Part shown: positions 22,389 to 28,880 of the stretch, piece after piece
How the letters are laid out: each line of letters opens with the position of its first letter
Numbering within the stretch: position 1 is the stretch's first letter
Origin: a virus
Direction: 5' to 3' (one strand)
Length of the DNA stretch: 47,344 bases
Virus record (IMG/VR): IMGVR_UViG_3300035138_000041
Span: 1-47,344 of that record
Notes under the pieces: generated by a model
Told to the model about the DNA's origin: nothing
The model's input: the letters and a program-made list of their open reading frames with translations, nothing else
Databases searched by the model: none
Program-made: the position numbers and the translations under genes

Positions 22389-22399
22389 GCTCTATTGTA
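22389..22399 (-). promoter_or_regulatory. Leaderless-type promoter of the matrixin-like gene
   Basis: On the minus strand TACAAT (22399-22394) lies five bases before the ATG, so the mRNA would begin at or beside the start codon and no ribosome binding site is present. I see no good -35. The same TACAAT-short gap-ATG arrangement precedes the portal gene. Confidence 0.4.
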
Positions 22400-22445
22400 C
22401 CGCGGCCTCTCGCAAAAGATTCCCCGATCCGAGGAGAAAAATCTG

Positions 22446-23030
22446 ATGGGAAATGCATACGACGCGTTGCTTGGGCGCGTGCTGAGCAGCGCGGTTGAGC
22501 TAGAGATCCGCGGCGGCCTCAACTTCACGGGCGGGCTTGTGGCGGTGGCCGACAGTGACAACAACCGCAACGACGTGAAGCCGAATTTTCTGCGCGTGCT
22601 CGCGCTCGGAAATCTCGAGCTGTCATCGGGGGCATCGACTGACCTGGCGTTCGAGACGTACAGCGAGCTGTCTGGCACGTTCGCGGCGGGTGCGTGGAAC
22701 GCGACCGCGTGGGAGGCAGAGACAGACAAAGCAGGCATGACGTGGGCAGGCACGGAGTCGTGCTACGTGTTGGCGGTTGCGACGCTCACGTTCACGGCGG
22801 GAGCGTCGAAGACGCTCGCGTTTCGCTGGGCGATCAACGGCACGCCAGTGAACGCTCCGCTGTTCGTCACCCCGTCCTCGACCAATCCGATCAGCTGCAC
22901 AGCGGTCGGTTTGCTGTACGTCGATCCGTCTGACGTTGTGTCGCTGATGGCCAGCAATCAGACGGACTCTTCTGACGCTACAACATTGTATTTGCAGATG
23001 GCTCTCGCAGCTATCGGAGAAGCGCTATGA
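22446..23030 (+). CDS. Putative structural protein of the fibre region
   Basis: A 194-residue protein. ATG 22446 is chosen because GAGGAG lies 10-15 bases upstream; the frame is open further but without a signal. It is beta-rich, with LEIRGGLNFTGGLVAVADSDNNRNDVKP, FETYSELSGTFAAGAWNATAWEAE and LTFTAGASKTLAFRWAINGTPVNAP. It starts a new rightward run after the reversed metalloprotease gene, and a virion decoration or fibre-accessory role fits. No family is recognised. Confidence 0.55.
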   Translation: MGNAYDALLGRVLSSAVELEIRGGLNFTGGLVAVADSDNNRNDVKPNFLRVLALGNLELSSGASTDLAFETYSELSGTFAAGAWNATAWEAETDKAGMTWAGTESCYVLAVATLTFTAGASKTLAFRWAINGTPVNAPLFVTPSSTNPISCTAVGLLYVDPSDVVSLMASNQTDSSDATTLYLQMALAAIGEAL

Positions 23031-23299
23031 GCACGTATCGAGTCAAAAATCTGGTCCCCATCGCGAGCGAGGTCGTGGACATCAGTGTGGACAGCCATAC
23101 GTTTACCGCTGTCGTTCATGCGCTGCGTAGCGACGAGGCTGGCACCGTGATCGCGAAGCTGCGTGACGACGCCGCCGCGCGGACGTTCACTGTCGCGGCG
23201 GGTGAAGTGCTTGTCGGACAGTTCACCAGCGTGACGAAGACCGGCACGACGGTCACGACCGCAGGCGCGTTGGTTGGTTTCGTGCTACCGTTGGAGTGA
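23027..23299 (+). CDS. Small beta-rich structural protein
   Basis: A 90-residue protein made almost wholly of short strands (YRVKNLVPIASEVVDISVDSHTFTAVVHALRSD, TFTVAAGEVLVGQFTSVTKTGTTVTTAGALVGFVLPLE). It overlaps the upstream stop by four bases, and its own stop lies just before the lectin-like gene. Small proteins of this kind in fibre regions are often baseplate or fibre accessory subunits. No family is recognised. Confidence 0.5.
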   Translation: MSTYRVKNLVPIASEVVDISVDSHTFTAVVHALRSDEAGTVIAKLRDDAAARTFTVAAGEVLVGQFTSVTKTGTTVTTAGALVGFVLPLE

Positions 23300-23301
23300 C
23301 G

Positions 23302-24039
23302 ATGAGTACGGCCTACGGTGTCGGCTACGGCGTTGGGTTGATGGGGGGCGGCTCCGCGCCAAGCTACGTGCTTCCAACCGAAGGCTTGATCGCGCGATGG
23401 CATCGGGGCGCCGGAATTGTTGAGGGCGACGACGGTGGCGAGACGACGGTTGCGTCGTGGACCGACGTGATTTCGTCGGTCGTATTGGAGCAGACAACTC
23501 CAGCCAATCAACCTCGATTGCCTGCGAGCACTCCGACGTTCGAGGGTGACGGATCATCTGTCGTGCATTTTCTAAAACGCGGTAACCCGTCTGGTCTAAG
23601 TAGCCATACGTCACACACGATCGCGCTGGCTTGCGCCCCCAACGCTGCCAGCGGAGTACGCCTGTTTCTCGAAAGCAACAACGCAAACAATATTATACAC
23701 ATAAAAGCAAGCAACAGTCTTCTGGGTTTCAAGGCGCCCGGCCCAGGTAATACTTATTCTGCTGTGGCTGCGGATGGATCGTTCCGTGTGTTGACGTTGA
23801 CGCTTGACGCTGTATCAGGTGAAGTAAAACTGTATGACAACGATACAGAAATCGTTTCTGGGTCGGGCTACGATGGGTCCGCAACTCTCGCGGCGGCGAT
23901 TACTGTTGGAACGGCAAGTTCTGGTGCTGTCGCGACAGGGTATAGCGGAAAAGTCTACGACATCCCGATCTACGAGGGCGTGCTCGACGCGGATGCGCGC
24001 ACACAGTTGGTAGGCTTTTTGACTAGCGAGTACACATGA
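23302..24039 (+). CDS. Concanavalin/LamG-like lectin domain protein
   Basis: A 245-residue protein. Start ATG 23302 has GGAG at 23293-23296; a GTG at 23296 overlaps that site and is less likely. After a Gly-rich N-terminus, residues about 22-240 read as a LamG/ConA-like jelly roll: LIARWHRGAGIVEGDDGGETTVASWTDV, a central VRLFLESNNANN, FRVLTLTLDAVSGEVKLYDNDTEI and the end GYSGKVYDIPIYEGVLDADARTQLVGFL. It probably binds polysaccharide during adsorption. Its middle (23650-23870) is clearly more AT-rich than neighbouring genes, suggesting recent acquisition. Confidence 0.6.
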   Translation: MSTAYGVGYGVGLMGGGSAPSYVLPTEGLIARWHRGAGIVEGDDGGETTVASWTDVISSVVLEQTTPANQPRLPASTPTFEGDGSSVVHFLKRGNPSGLSSHTSHTIALACAPNAASGVRLFLESNNANNIIHIKASNSLLGFKAPGPGNTYSAVAADGSFRVLTLTLDAVSGEVKLYDNDTEIVSGSGYDGSATLAAAITVGTASSGAVATGYSGKVYDIPIYEGVLDADARTQLVGFLTSEYT

Positions 24040-25577
24040 GACTAGCTTTGATGGTAGGTCTGTGTATAGCGAGCGTGGTCCGTACCTGCGGATTGCCAGA
24101 GCCGGCGCACTACACGCCGCTACAGATCGCGCAGGAGCTGACGTCCCCGACGCAGCTTTGGTTTGTCGAGGTGTGTGGCGACTCACGACTCGCGAACAAG
24201 GAGCGCGACGGGCTGCTGCAGGAGAACCTGACGAGCTGGCACTGGATCGGAAACTGGGTCAGCTCTCAGCCGTTAGACGGCGTGTCGCACGATAGCGCCG
24301 GAGTCGTCTACAACGACGACGCACCACAGACGTGTACGCACGTGGCGGGGCCTGTCACGTGGCAGTATCGCGGCGTCATCTCGAAGATGACCGGCGAAAA
24401 TGTCAGTTCGTCGAACGCACTTTTGAGGAGGCTCGACGGATTCCAGAATACATTTCTGCAACAGTCTACTCTACCTACGATTTGGAGCCGGCTCTACGGG
24501 AATCCGGTGATTGTCAGAGGTTGGGCATACGGTGTTGACGGCGGTGTGACCTCAAGTCCGGACTTGCAGCTGTGGTGTCGTTTGAATGGTGGTACCTCTG
24601 TTGATGAGGACAACCCGGCCGGCGACGCGATCTCGGCGCCGTCCGTCGGTGAGTACGCCGAAGCCACGTTGACGCTGCCAGAAGGATGGACGTCATCAAC
24701 CGGAAATGCCAACACGGCTTGGCTCCTCACGCCCAAGGGTGCCAGCACGACGGCCGACGAACTTGCGTCGGTGTCGTCGGTCATCTACCACCCAGCCGAC
24801 GATACGCCGGGCCTCGTGCTGATCAACTTCTCAGCCGGAGGCGCCGTTCTCACGACGCATTTCCTCGACCGCGACGTGTTCTACCCGGCGTATGTCGAGA
24901 CGTGGCTGCCGATGGTCGCGCCCGCAGGACAGCACATCCTGTGGATCGACATTGGGACGAACGGCGGAAACGGTGATGCGGAGTTCGCCGCGCACATCAT
25001 CGAGCTCATCGAGTACTGGCGCGCGCATCTCGGTCCGCAGACGCCCGTGGTCATCACTACGGCGTATGACAACTCGACCGACGCAGGAGGGAAACTGTAC
25101 GTCGAAAGAATCTTTGCCGCGGTGCGAGCGACGCCTGGCGTGCTACTGCTCGACACGCGGTCGGCGATGCCGGCGTTCGCAGAAATGGATGCAGCTGGGT
25201 GGATACCCGACGGGATACATCTCAACGACACGGGGGTTGCCGAGCTGATGGGGCGGATCAGCGCGATGACGACCGAGGCCGTGACGAACGGCGCGAATCA
25301 TCAGGGCTACATCGGCACCGACCTCACTACGGACCCGATGCAGGTCGGAGAACCATTTAATTTGAGCGGCGTCGCAACACCAGGATCACCGGTCGTCGTC
25401 ACCGTCAACGGTGAGGCGTGGGGCAGCACGACAGCGAGTTCAAGCGACGGCACGTGGTCGATCACGAATACGCCGACGGCTGCGATGCGCATCGCTGGCG
25501 TGGACGTTGACGTCGTGGCAACCTTCGGTCCGACGCGGACGACAATTAGGCCGACGACGATTGCCGCGGCTGCATAG
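24036..25577 (+). CDS. SGNH-type esterase with C-terminal Ig-like domain
   Basis: A 513-residue putative carbohydrate esterase. Block I is CGDSRLAN (about 48-54; Ser nucleophile), block III is DIGTNGGNGD (about 306-315) and block V is DGIHLND (Asp-His pair, about 390-396). An N-terminal hydrophobic stretch (LALMVGLCIASVV) looks like a signal peptide, odd for a virion protein. An inserted domain (about 120-250) is beta-rich and the last 75 residues look Ig-like (GSPVVVTVNGEAWGSTTASSSDGTWSITN). It may deacetylate surface polysaccharide during adsorption, or act in the envelope during release. Length is above a plain SGNH domain. Confidence 0.65.
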   Translation: MRLALMVGLCIASVVRTCGLPEPAHYTPLQIAQELTSPTQLWFVEVCGDSRLANKERDGLLQENLTSWHWIGNWVSSQPLDGVSHDSAGVVYNDDAPQTCTHVAGPVTWQYRGVISKMTGENVSSSNALLRRLDGFQNTFLQQSTLPTIWSRLYGNPVIVRGWAYGVDGGVTSSPDLQLWCRLNGGTSVDEDNPAGDAISAPSVGEYAEATLTLPEGWTSSTGNANTAWLLTPKGASTTADELASVSSVIYHPADDTPGLVLINFSAGGAVLTTHFLDRDVFYPAYVETWLPMVAPAGQHILWIDIGTNGGNGDAEFAAHIIELIEYWRAHLGPQTPVVITTAYDNSTDAGGKLYVERIFAAVRATPGVLLLDTRSAMPAFAEMDAAGWIPDGIHLNDTGVAELMGRISAMTTEAVTNGANHQGYIGTDLTTDPMQVGEPFNLSGVATPGSPVVVTVNGEAWGSTTASSSDGTWSITNTPTAAMRIAGVDVDVVATFGPTRTTIRPTTIAAAA

Positions 25578-25588
25578 GAGAGGGATTC

Positions 25589-25873
25589 ATGATCAACACC
25601 ATCAAGCTAGTTCTCTTTGCCGCGCTGTTGAGCGGCTGCGCAGCAGTGCGCCCGGTCATCGATGGCGCTGACTCGGTCTGCGCGCTCGGACTCGCCGACC
25701 ACCCTGCTGTTCAGGCCGCAGCCGACGCGAAGGGCTGGCCGCTCGAGCAGACGGCGAGCTGGCTCTGCGGATTCCCGGATGTGTTCGCTGCATGGGACGC
25801 AGCGCTGATGCAGCGCTCGGCGGACCCGGCTGACGCGGCCGTAGCTGTGGCGAGAGAGAGGGGGCTACTGTGA
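25589..25873 (+). CDS. Small lipoprotein in the lysis-gene position
   Basis: A 94-residue predicted lipoprotein: MINTIKLVLFAALLSGC is a signal with a standard LSGC lipobox, preceded by a good ribosome binding site (GGAGAGGG). The mature part is small and Ala-rich (HPAVQAAADAKGWPLEQTASWLCGFPDVFAAWDAALMQR). An outer-membrane spanin subunit is possible from location and size, but it lacks the Pro-rich character of typical Rz1. It opens the block holding the trypsin-like protease. Confidence 0.55.
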   Translation: MINTIKLVLFAALLSGCAAVRPVIDGADSVCALGLADHPAVQAAADAKGWPLEQTASWLCGFPDVFAAWDAALMQRSADPADAAVAVARERGLL

Positions 25874-26058
25874 TTTCAAAGCACTACTGCACGTCGATTC
25901 CGTGTCCGCTATGCAATCCGGTGTGGACCGGGCCAACAGTTCCCCAGCCGGATGCGCGTAGCGATACCATCGTGATGCCGCGGGGGTGGCGACGGGTGGA
26001 CAGTTCCGGAGACTTACGAATCCGCGAAAACGTTTGTGTGTCGCGGGGGCTGTTGTGA
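25870..26058 (+). CDS. Small cysteine-containing hypothetical protein
   Basis: A 62-residue protein placed by four-base overlaps with the lipoprotein before it and the protease after it. CTSIPCPLCNP near the N-terminus gives three Cys in a knuckle-like spacing, followed by a polar region (PDARSDTIVMPRGWRRVDSSGDLRIRENVCVSRG). No membrane segment is visible. Function is unknown; its fixed place in a coupled trio suggests co-expression with the protease. Confidence 0.45.
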   Translation: MISKHYCTSIPCPLCNPVWTGPTVPQPDARSDTIVMPRGWRRVDSSGDLRIRENVCVSRGLL

Positions 26059-26948
26059 GGCGCCGTTTTCTCCGCAGCTGGTACTGGCTACTCGCAAAGC
26101 TTGGTTTCGCGCCGCTGCTGCTGGCTCTCGTTCCGCTGCTGCTTGCGGCTCGGTGCCAGCTCCCCGACCCTCCGCCCCCCGCCGCAACCGGCGGCTCAAG
26201 CACGGGTGGCACAGCGGCCACAGGCGGCTCAAGCACAGGTGGCACGGTCGAGTGCCGCTACCTCCCAAGCGGGCGCAGCGACGTCCAGCGGCAGGTCGTC
26301 TCGCGTGTCGTCGGTGGAACACCGGCGCCCCCCGGCGCGGCCCCGTGGATGGCGGCGCTCATGATCGGCGGGCACCAGTTTTGCGCCGCAACCGTGATTG
26401 GCGAACGCGCGGCGTTGACCGCGGCGCACTGTCAGGTGGACCCGTCCACGGACACGTTGCTCGTTGGAACGCAGGACCTGACCATCGGCGGGCGGCGCAT
26501 CGGGATCACGCAGGCGCGCAACCACTGGCGGTGGACATCGACAACGAGCGGGCACGACGTCTCTGTGCTGATTCTCGCTGAGCCTGCCGACGTGCCTGCC
26601 GTGCAGCTGGCGCGCGTGACACCAAACGCCGGGAGCGTGATCGTCTACGGCTGGGGTCGAACGTCCGAGGGAGGCCCGAGCTCGAGCACGTTGCTCCAAG
26701 CTCGGCTTCCTGTAGTGCCCTGGTTTTCGTGTTGGAACTCGTACCCGCTGGCACTCGACGACACGATGTTCTGCGCAGGAGCCGAGGGGCTGGACTCGTG
26801 CCATGGCGATAGCGGCGGCCCTGTCATGCTCGGCGCCGAGCAAGCCGGCATCGTGAGCTGGGGACATGGGTGCGCACGCGATGGCTACCCGGGGGTCAAC
26901 ACCGCGGTGGCGTCGGTGCTCGATTGGATCGCGGTATGCGCGCAATAA
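26055..26948 (+). CDS. Trypsin-like serine protease (S1) with membrane/secretion segment
   Basis: A 297-residue S1 protease from GTG 26055. Residues about 15-38 are hydrophobic (LLAKLGFAPLLLALVPLLLAARC), a signal peptide or anchor. Next comes a low-complexity linker (PPPPAATGGSSTGG), then the protease, beginning RVVGGTPAPPGAAPWMAALM. The triad is complete: TAAHC, GHDVSVLIL and DSCHGDSGGP. Asp six residues before the catalytic Ser predicts trypsin-like cleavage after Arg or Lys. Cys pairs are placed for disulphides, implying periplasmic or external action. Such TGG linkers are typical of Myxococcota secreted proteins. Confidence 0.85.
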   Translation: MRRRFLRSWYWLLAKLGFAPLLLALVPLLLAARCQLPDPPPPAATGGSSTGGTAATGGSSTGGTVECRYLPSGRSDVQRQVVSRVVGGTPAPPGAAPWMAALMIGGHQFCAATVIGERAALTAAHCQVDPSTDTLLVGTQDLTIGGRRIGITQARNHWRWTSTTSGHDVSVLILAEPADVPAVQLARVTPNAGSVIVYGWGRTSEGGPSSSTLLQARLPVVPWFSCWNSYPLALDDTMFCAGAEGLDSCHGDSGGPVMLGAEQAGIVSWGHGCARDGYPGVNTAVASVLDWIAVCAQ

Positions 26949-26986
26949 GCTTTGCGCACAGACCAGCAACATGATAGCTTTGCGGT

Positions 26987-27142
26987 ATGCATATTGAGAC
27001 GCGCTGGGATGTGGCTATAATCGTTGCTTGGGTTGTCGTGGCGGCCGTATTTTTGGTTTGTTCGCATCTCGCTGCAGCTGAGTATCGAGCGACGGCTTGC
27101 GAGCACGGGGTAATACTGGTAGGGGGCGATCCCTGTGACTGA
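26987..27142 (+). CDS. Small single-span membrane protein
   Basis: A 51-residue protein with one hydrophobic helix (about 9-31, VAIIVAWVVVAAVFLVCSHLAA) and a short tail CEHGVILVGGDPCD carrying two Cys. The layout resembles small phage membrane proteins near lysis genes. It lacks a clear ribosome binding site, and a consensus promoter lies within its first codons, so it is either expressed from upstream mRNA or starts later, for example at GTG 27038. Moderate confidence only. Confidence 0.4.
   Translation: MHIETRWDVAIIVAWVVVAAVFLVCSHLAAAEYRATACEHGVILVGGDPCD
26994..27021 (+). promoter_or_regulatory. Near-consensus rightward promoter
   Basis: TTGAGA (26994-26999), 16-nt spacer and a perfect TATAAT (27016-27021), striking in a GC-rich genome. 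Predicted transcription starts near 27028 and would serve the coiled-coil genes at 27172 and 27387 and perhaps the genes beyond. It lies inside the reading frame of the 51-residue membrane protein. Confidence 0.5.
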
Positions 27143-27171
27143 GTTCATCCCCCAAGAGATCGAAAGCAGTG

Positions 27172-27390
27172 ATGACTCGGGACGCTGAGATTCGCGAGCA
27201 GCTTGCGCGGCTTCGCGAGGGCGTGGCGCGTGTGGCGGACGCACTCACGGCGATGCACGGCGAGCTTTGCGATCTTACCCGCTTGATCGAGGCGGGGCGC
27301 GAAGCTGACAACGCACGTGCCGCAGACGTTGAGCGCCGCTTGCACCGTGTCGAGGGCCTGTGCGGTGTGCTCGAGGCGGGAGCAGAATGA
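27172..27390 (+). CDS. Small coiled-coil protein
   Basis: A 72-residue helical protein (EIREQLARLREGVARVADALTAMHGELCDLTRLIEAGREADNARAADVERRLHRVEG) with heptad-like Leu/Val spacing, likely a dimeric coiled coil. A GTG three bases upstream is an alternative start. It overlaps the next gene by four bases, and the two share a similar coiled-coil style, so they may interact. No membrane segment. Role in lysis or replication control unknown. Confidence 0.55.
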   Translation: MTRDAEIREQLARLREGVARVADALTAMHGELCDLTRLIEAGREADNARAADVERRLHRVEGLCGVLEAGAE

Positions 27391-27677
27391 CGCCGTCCGA
27401 CCGCTTGCTGATCGGTGAGTTGCGCGGGGAGGTGCGTGCGTTGACCGATCGTGTCGGACGCATCGAGGACAAGCTCGACGAGTTGCTTGATCGCGACAGG
27501 TCGAGCGTCGTTGAGTTTCGGATCGAGGATCTCGACCGACAGATCCGGGAGGCGCAGAAGGCGCGCCAGTCGCTGCGCCCACGCGAGGACAAGGTCCGTC
27601 AGTCGTTGGTGTTGTGGCTGCTCGGCGCAGTGGCTGCGCTCGCGACGGCGATTGGGGGTTGGTTTGCGGCACGGTGA
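27387..27677 (+). CDS. Coiled-coil protein with C-terminal membrane helix (XhlA-like)
   Basis: A 96-residue tail-anchored protein: an amphipathic coiled coil over residues 5-70 (LIGELRGEVRALTDRVGRIEDKLDELLDRDRSS) and a hydrophobic C-terminal helix about 75-93 (LVLWLLGAVAALATAIGGWFAA). This is the topology of haemolysin XhlA-like proteins encoded beside phage holins and of some inner-membrane spanin partners. A lysis role is therefore plausible but not shown. It is the last gene before the tRNA-like locus. Confidence 0.55.
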   Translation: MTPSDRLLIGELRGEVRALTDRVGRIEDKLDELLDRDRSSVVEFRIEDLDRQIREAQKARQSLRPREDKVRQSLVLWLLGAVAALATAIGGWFAAR

Positions 27678-27686
27678 GAAAATGGC

Positions 27687-27714
27687 TTGCACGCTCCGCG
27701 AGCGTGGCTAGACT
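27687..27714 (+). promoter_or_regulatory. Promoter candidate for the tRNA-like gene
   Basis: TTGCAC (27687-27692), 16-nt spacer, TAGACT (27709-27714). Predicted start near 27721, just before a GCCCGC/GCGGGC hairpin (27724-27729/27735-27740) that ends one base before the tRNA-like gene. Match to consensus is moderate (four of six in each box). Confidence 0.4.
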
Positions 27715-27741
27715 AGTGCTTGAGCCCGCGTGTAGCGGGCA

Positions 27742-27814
27742 GCCCTGCATAGTTCAACGACTAGAACCCTCCGATAGTGCGGAGGCAATCTGGGTTCGAG
27801 TCCCGGTGCAGGGC
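27742..27814 (+). tRNA. tRNA-His-like gene with irregular anticodon loop
   Basis: Acceptor GCCCTGCA pairs with TGCAGGGC over 8 bp; read as G-1 plus seven pairs, this is the hallmark of tRNA-His (G-1:C73). T8 A9, D-stem GTTC/GAAC and a canonical T arm (CTGGG TTCGAGT CCCGG) are intact. The anticodon arm is not: CCTCC/GGAGG (27768-27772/27781-27785) encloses eight bases, GATAGTGC, or six if one more G-C pair forms. GTG (27777-27779) would be the His anticodon. The D-loop also lacks the GG pair. No CCA is encoded. It could be a frameshift-suppressing tRNA, a decoy or a decayed gene. Confidence 0.6.
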
Positions 27815-27822
27815 CTGAGCAT

Positions 27823-27854
27823 GCCGCCGTCGTGGCGGGTCTCGCGACGGTGGC
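27823..27854 (+). terminator. Stem-loop after the tRNA-like gene
   Basis: GCCGCCGTCG (27823-27832) pairs with CGACGGTGGC (27845-27854) over 10 bp with one G-U pair and a 12-nt loop. There is no U-tract, so it may act as a 3' processing signal or a weak terminator before the next operon. Confidence 0.4.
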
Positions 27855-27878
27855 ACGCTCGACACCCCAGAGGACCGC

Positions 27879-28067
27879 ATGAGACGCGACACATACAACG
27901 TCCGCCTACGCGCTGAGCAAGCGCGCGGGAATTTCGAGCCGCCTGAGGCGACGAACCGCAACGAGCGCCGTGCCGCTCGCCGGTTGCTCGGCTCTCGACT
28001 CGCTCGCTTTCGCACGTTCACGCGCGACTTGCTCGCGGTACACTGGTCGCGGTGGGGTGAGGCGTGA
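27879..28067 (+). CDS. Small basic hypothetical protein
   Basis: A 62-residue, Arg-rich protein (NVRLRAEQARGNFEPPEATNRNERRAARRLLGSRLARFRTFTRDLLAVHWSRWG). GAGG lies seven to ten bases before the ATG. It heads the long rightward metabolism/replication operon and overlaps the next gene by four bases. The charge suggests nucleic-acid or nucleoprotein contact. No family recognised. Confidence 0.5.
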   Translation: MRRDTYNVRLRAEQARGNFEPPEATNRNERRAARRLLGSRLARFRTFTRDLLAVHWSRWGEA

Positions 28068-28267
28068 CTGCGCAGCAGTTTGACGCTCTGCTGCATGACG
28101 CTCTTGCGCCCAAGTTCGCGTGGCGCGTTGTTGAGATCACCCCGAACGTGATGGGGGTGTACGTTCGCAGCGCGCACGAGGCACGTTTGATGCGTCAGGC
28201 GTTGTATAGCTTGAGCAAAGTGGAGTCGTTGCCGGAGTGGGCTGTGTTCACGGAGAGTGTCTCGTGA
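28064..28267 (+). CDS. Small hypothetical protein
   Basis: A 67-residue protein of mixed helix and strand (FDALLHDALAPKFAWRVVEITPNVMGVYVRSAHEARLMRQALYSLSKVESLPEWAVFTE). The GTG start overlaps the preceding stop, and the stop overlaps the next start. No motif is recognised; support comes from coupling and balanced amino-acid content. Confidence 0.5.
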   Translation: MTAQQFDALLHDALAPKFAWRVVEITPNVMGVYVRSAHEARLMRQALYSLSKVESLPEWAVFTESVS

Positions 28268-28539
28268 CGCGCGGCACGCTCGCCCGCGCTGAGCAACGGC
28301 AACTCGAGGGCTACGTGATCATCGCGACGCGCGACGCGGATTATCGCAGCGACCGCGACCAGTGCTTCGTGCATCACGCAACGCGGACGGTGGAGGCGTT
28401 CAATGCGCGGTGCCGCAACTGCTATGCCGCGCCGCTGACTACGGACCTGCCGGCGCTCGGCGACTTTGAGGCCGACGCTGTGTGCATCTACTGCGGTCAC
28501 GCTTTCGGCCGCGTGATTCTGGAAGGGAGTCGAGCTTGA
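28264..28539 (+). CDS. Zinc-ribbon protein
   Basis: A 91-residue protein with a C-terminal zinc ribbon: CRNC (about 52-55) and CIYC (about 76-79), with GHAFGRVI after the second knuckle. The N-terminal half (LEGYVIIATRDADYRSDRDQCFVHHATRTVEAF) is mixed. The GTG start overlaps the upstream stop, and the stop overlaps the TTG of the MazZ-like gene. Possibly a nucleic-acid-binding accessory; function unknown. Confidence 0.55.
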   Translation: MTRGTLARAEQRQLEGYVIIATRDADYRSDRDQCFVHHATRTVEAFNARCRNCYAAPLTTDLPALGDFEADAVCIYCGHAFGRVILEGSRA

Positions 28540-28880
28540 GCGCAGAGAAACACGACGCTGATAAAGCGCGTTACGACCGCATACCGCCGCACGCGCTCGA
28601 TGCGGTGGCGCAAGTGTTGCGTTTCGGCGCGGATAAGTACGGCGATGATGATGGCTGGCGTCACGTTCCGAACTTGCGTGTCCGCTACTTTGCGGCGACG
28701 ATGCGTCATGCCTGGGCGTGGATGCGAGGCGAGGCGCTCGACCCCGAGTCTGGTCTACCGCATCTTGCCCATGCGGTTTGCTCGCTGATGTTCATACTTG
28801 ACGTGGAGCAGTGCGAGACCGTGAGCGGATACGCGCACGATGGCGTCAGGCAAACGGCACTTGTGCGAGGCGATTCGTGA
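28536..28880 (+). CDS. MazZ-like dATP/dGTP diphosphohydrolase
   Basis: A 114-residue protein matching the dATP/dGTP diphosphohydrolase (DUF5664, MazZ-like) pattern: KHDADKARYDRIPPHALDAVAQVLRFGADKYGDDDGWRHVPNLRVRYFAATMRHAWAWMRGE, then SGLPHLAHAVCSLMFILDVEQ. Enzymes of this group remove pyrophosphate from dATP or dGTP, and in 2-aminoadenine phages they supply dGMP for base Z. The start is TTG with GGAAGGGA upstream. It is followed by an HD hydrolase gene, as in Z-genome phages, but no PurZ is encoded in the window. Confidence 0.7.
   Translation: MSAEKHDADKARYDRIPPHALDAVAQVLRFGADKYGDDDGWRHVPNLRVRYFAATMRHAWAWMRGEALDPESGLPHLAHAVCSLMFILDVEQCETVSGYAHDGVRQTALVRGDS

Noticed and set aside
21192-24039. 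Diversity-generating retroelement acting on the fibre or lectin genes
   Set aside because: No reverse transcriptase is encoded and no template/variable repeat pair was seen.
27135-27188. 17-codon GTG frame between the small membrane protein and the coiled-coil gene
   Set aside because: Too short and without a ribosome binding site; it overlaps the next start in another frame.
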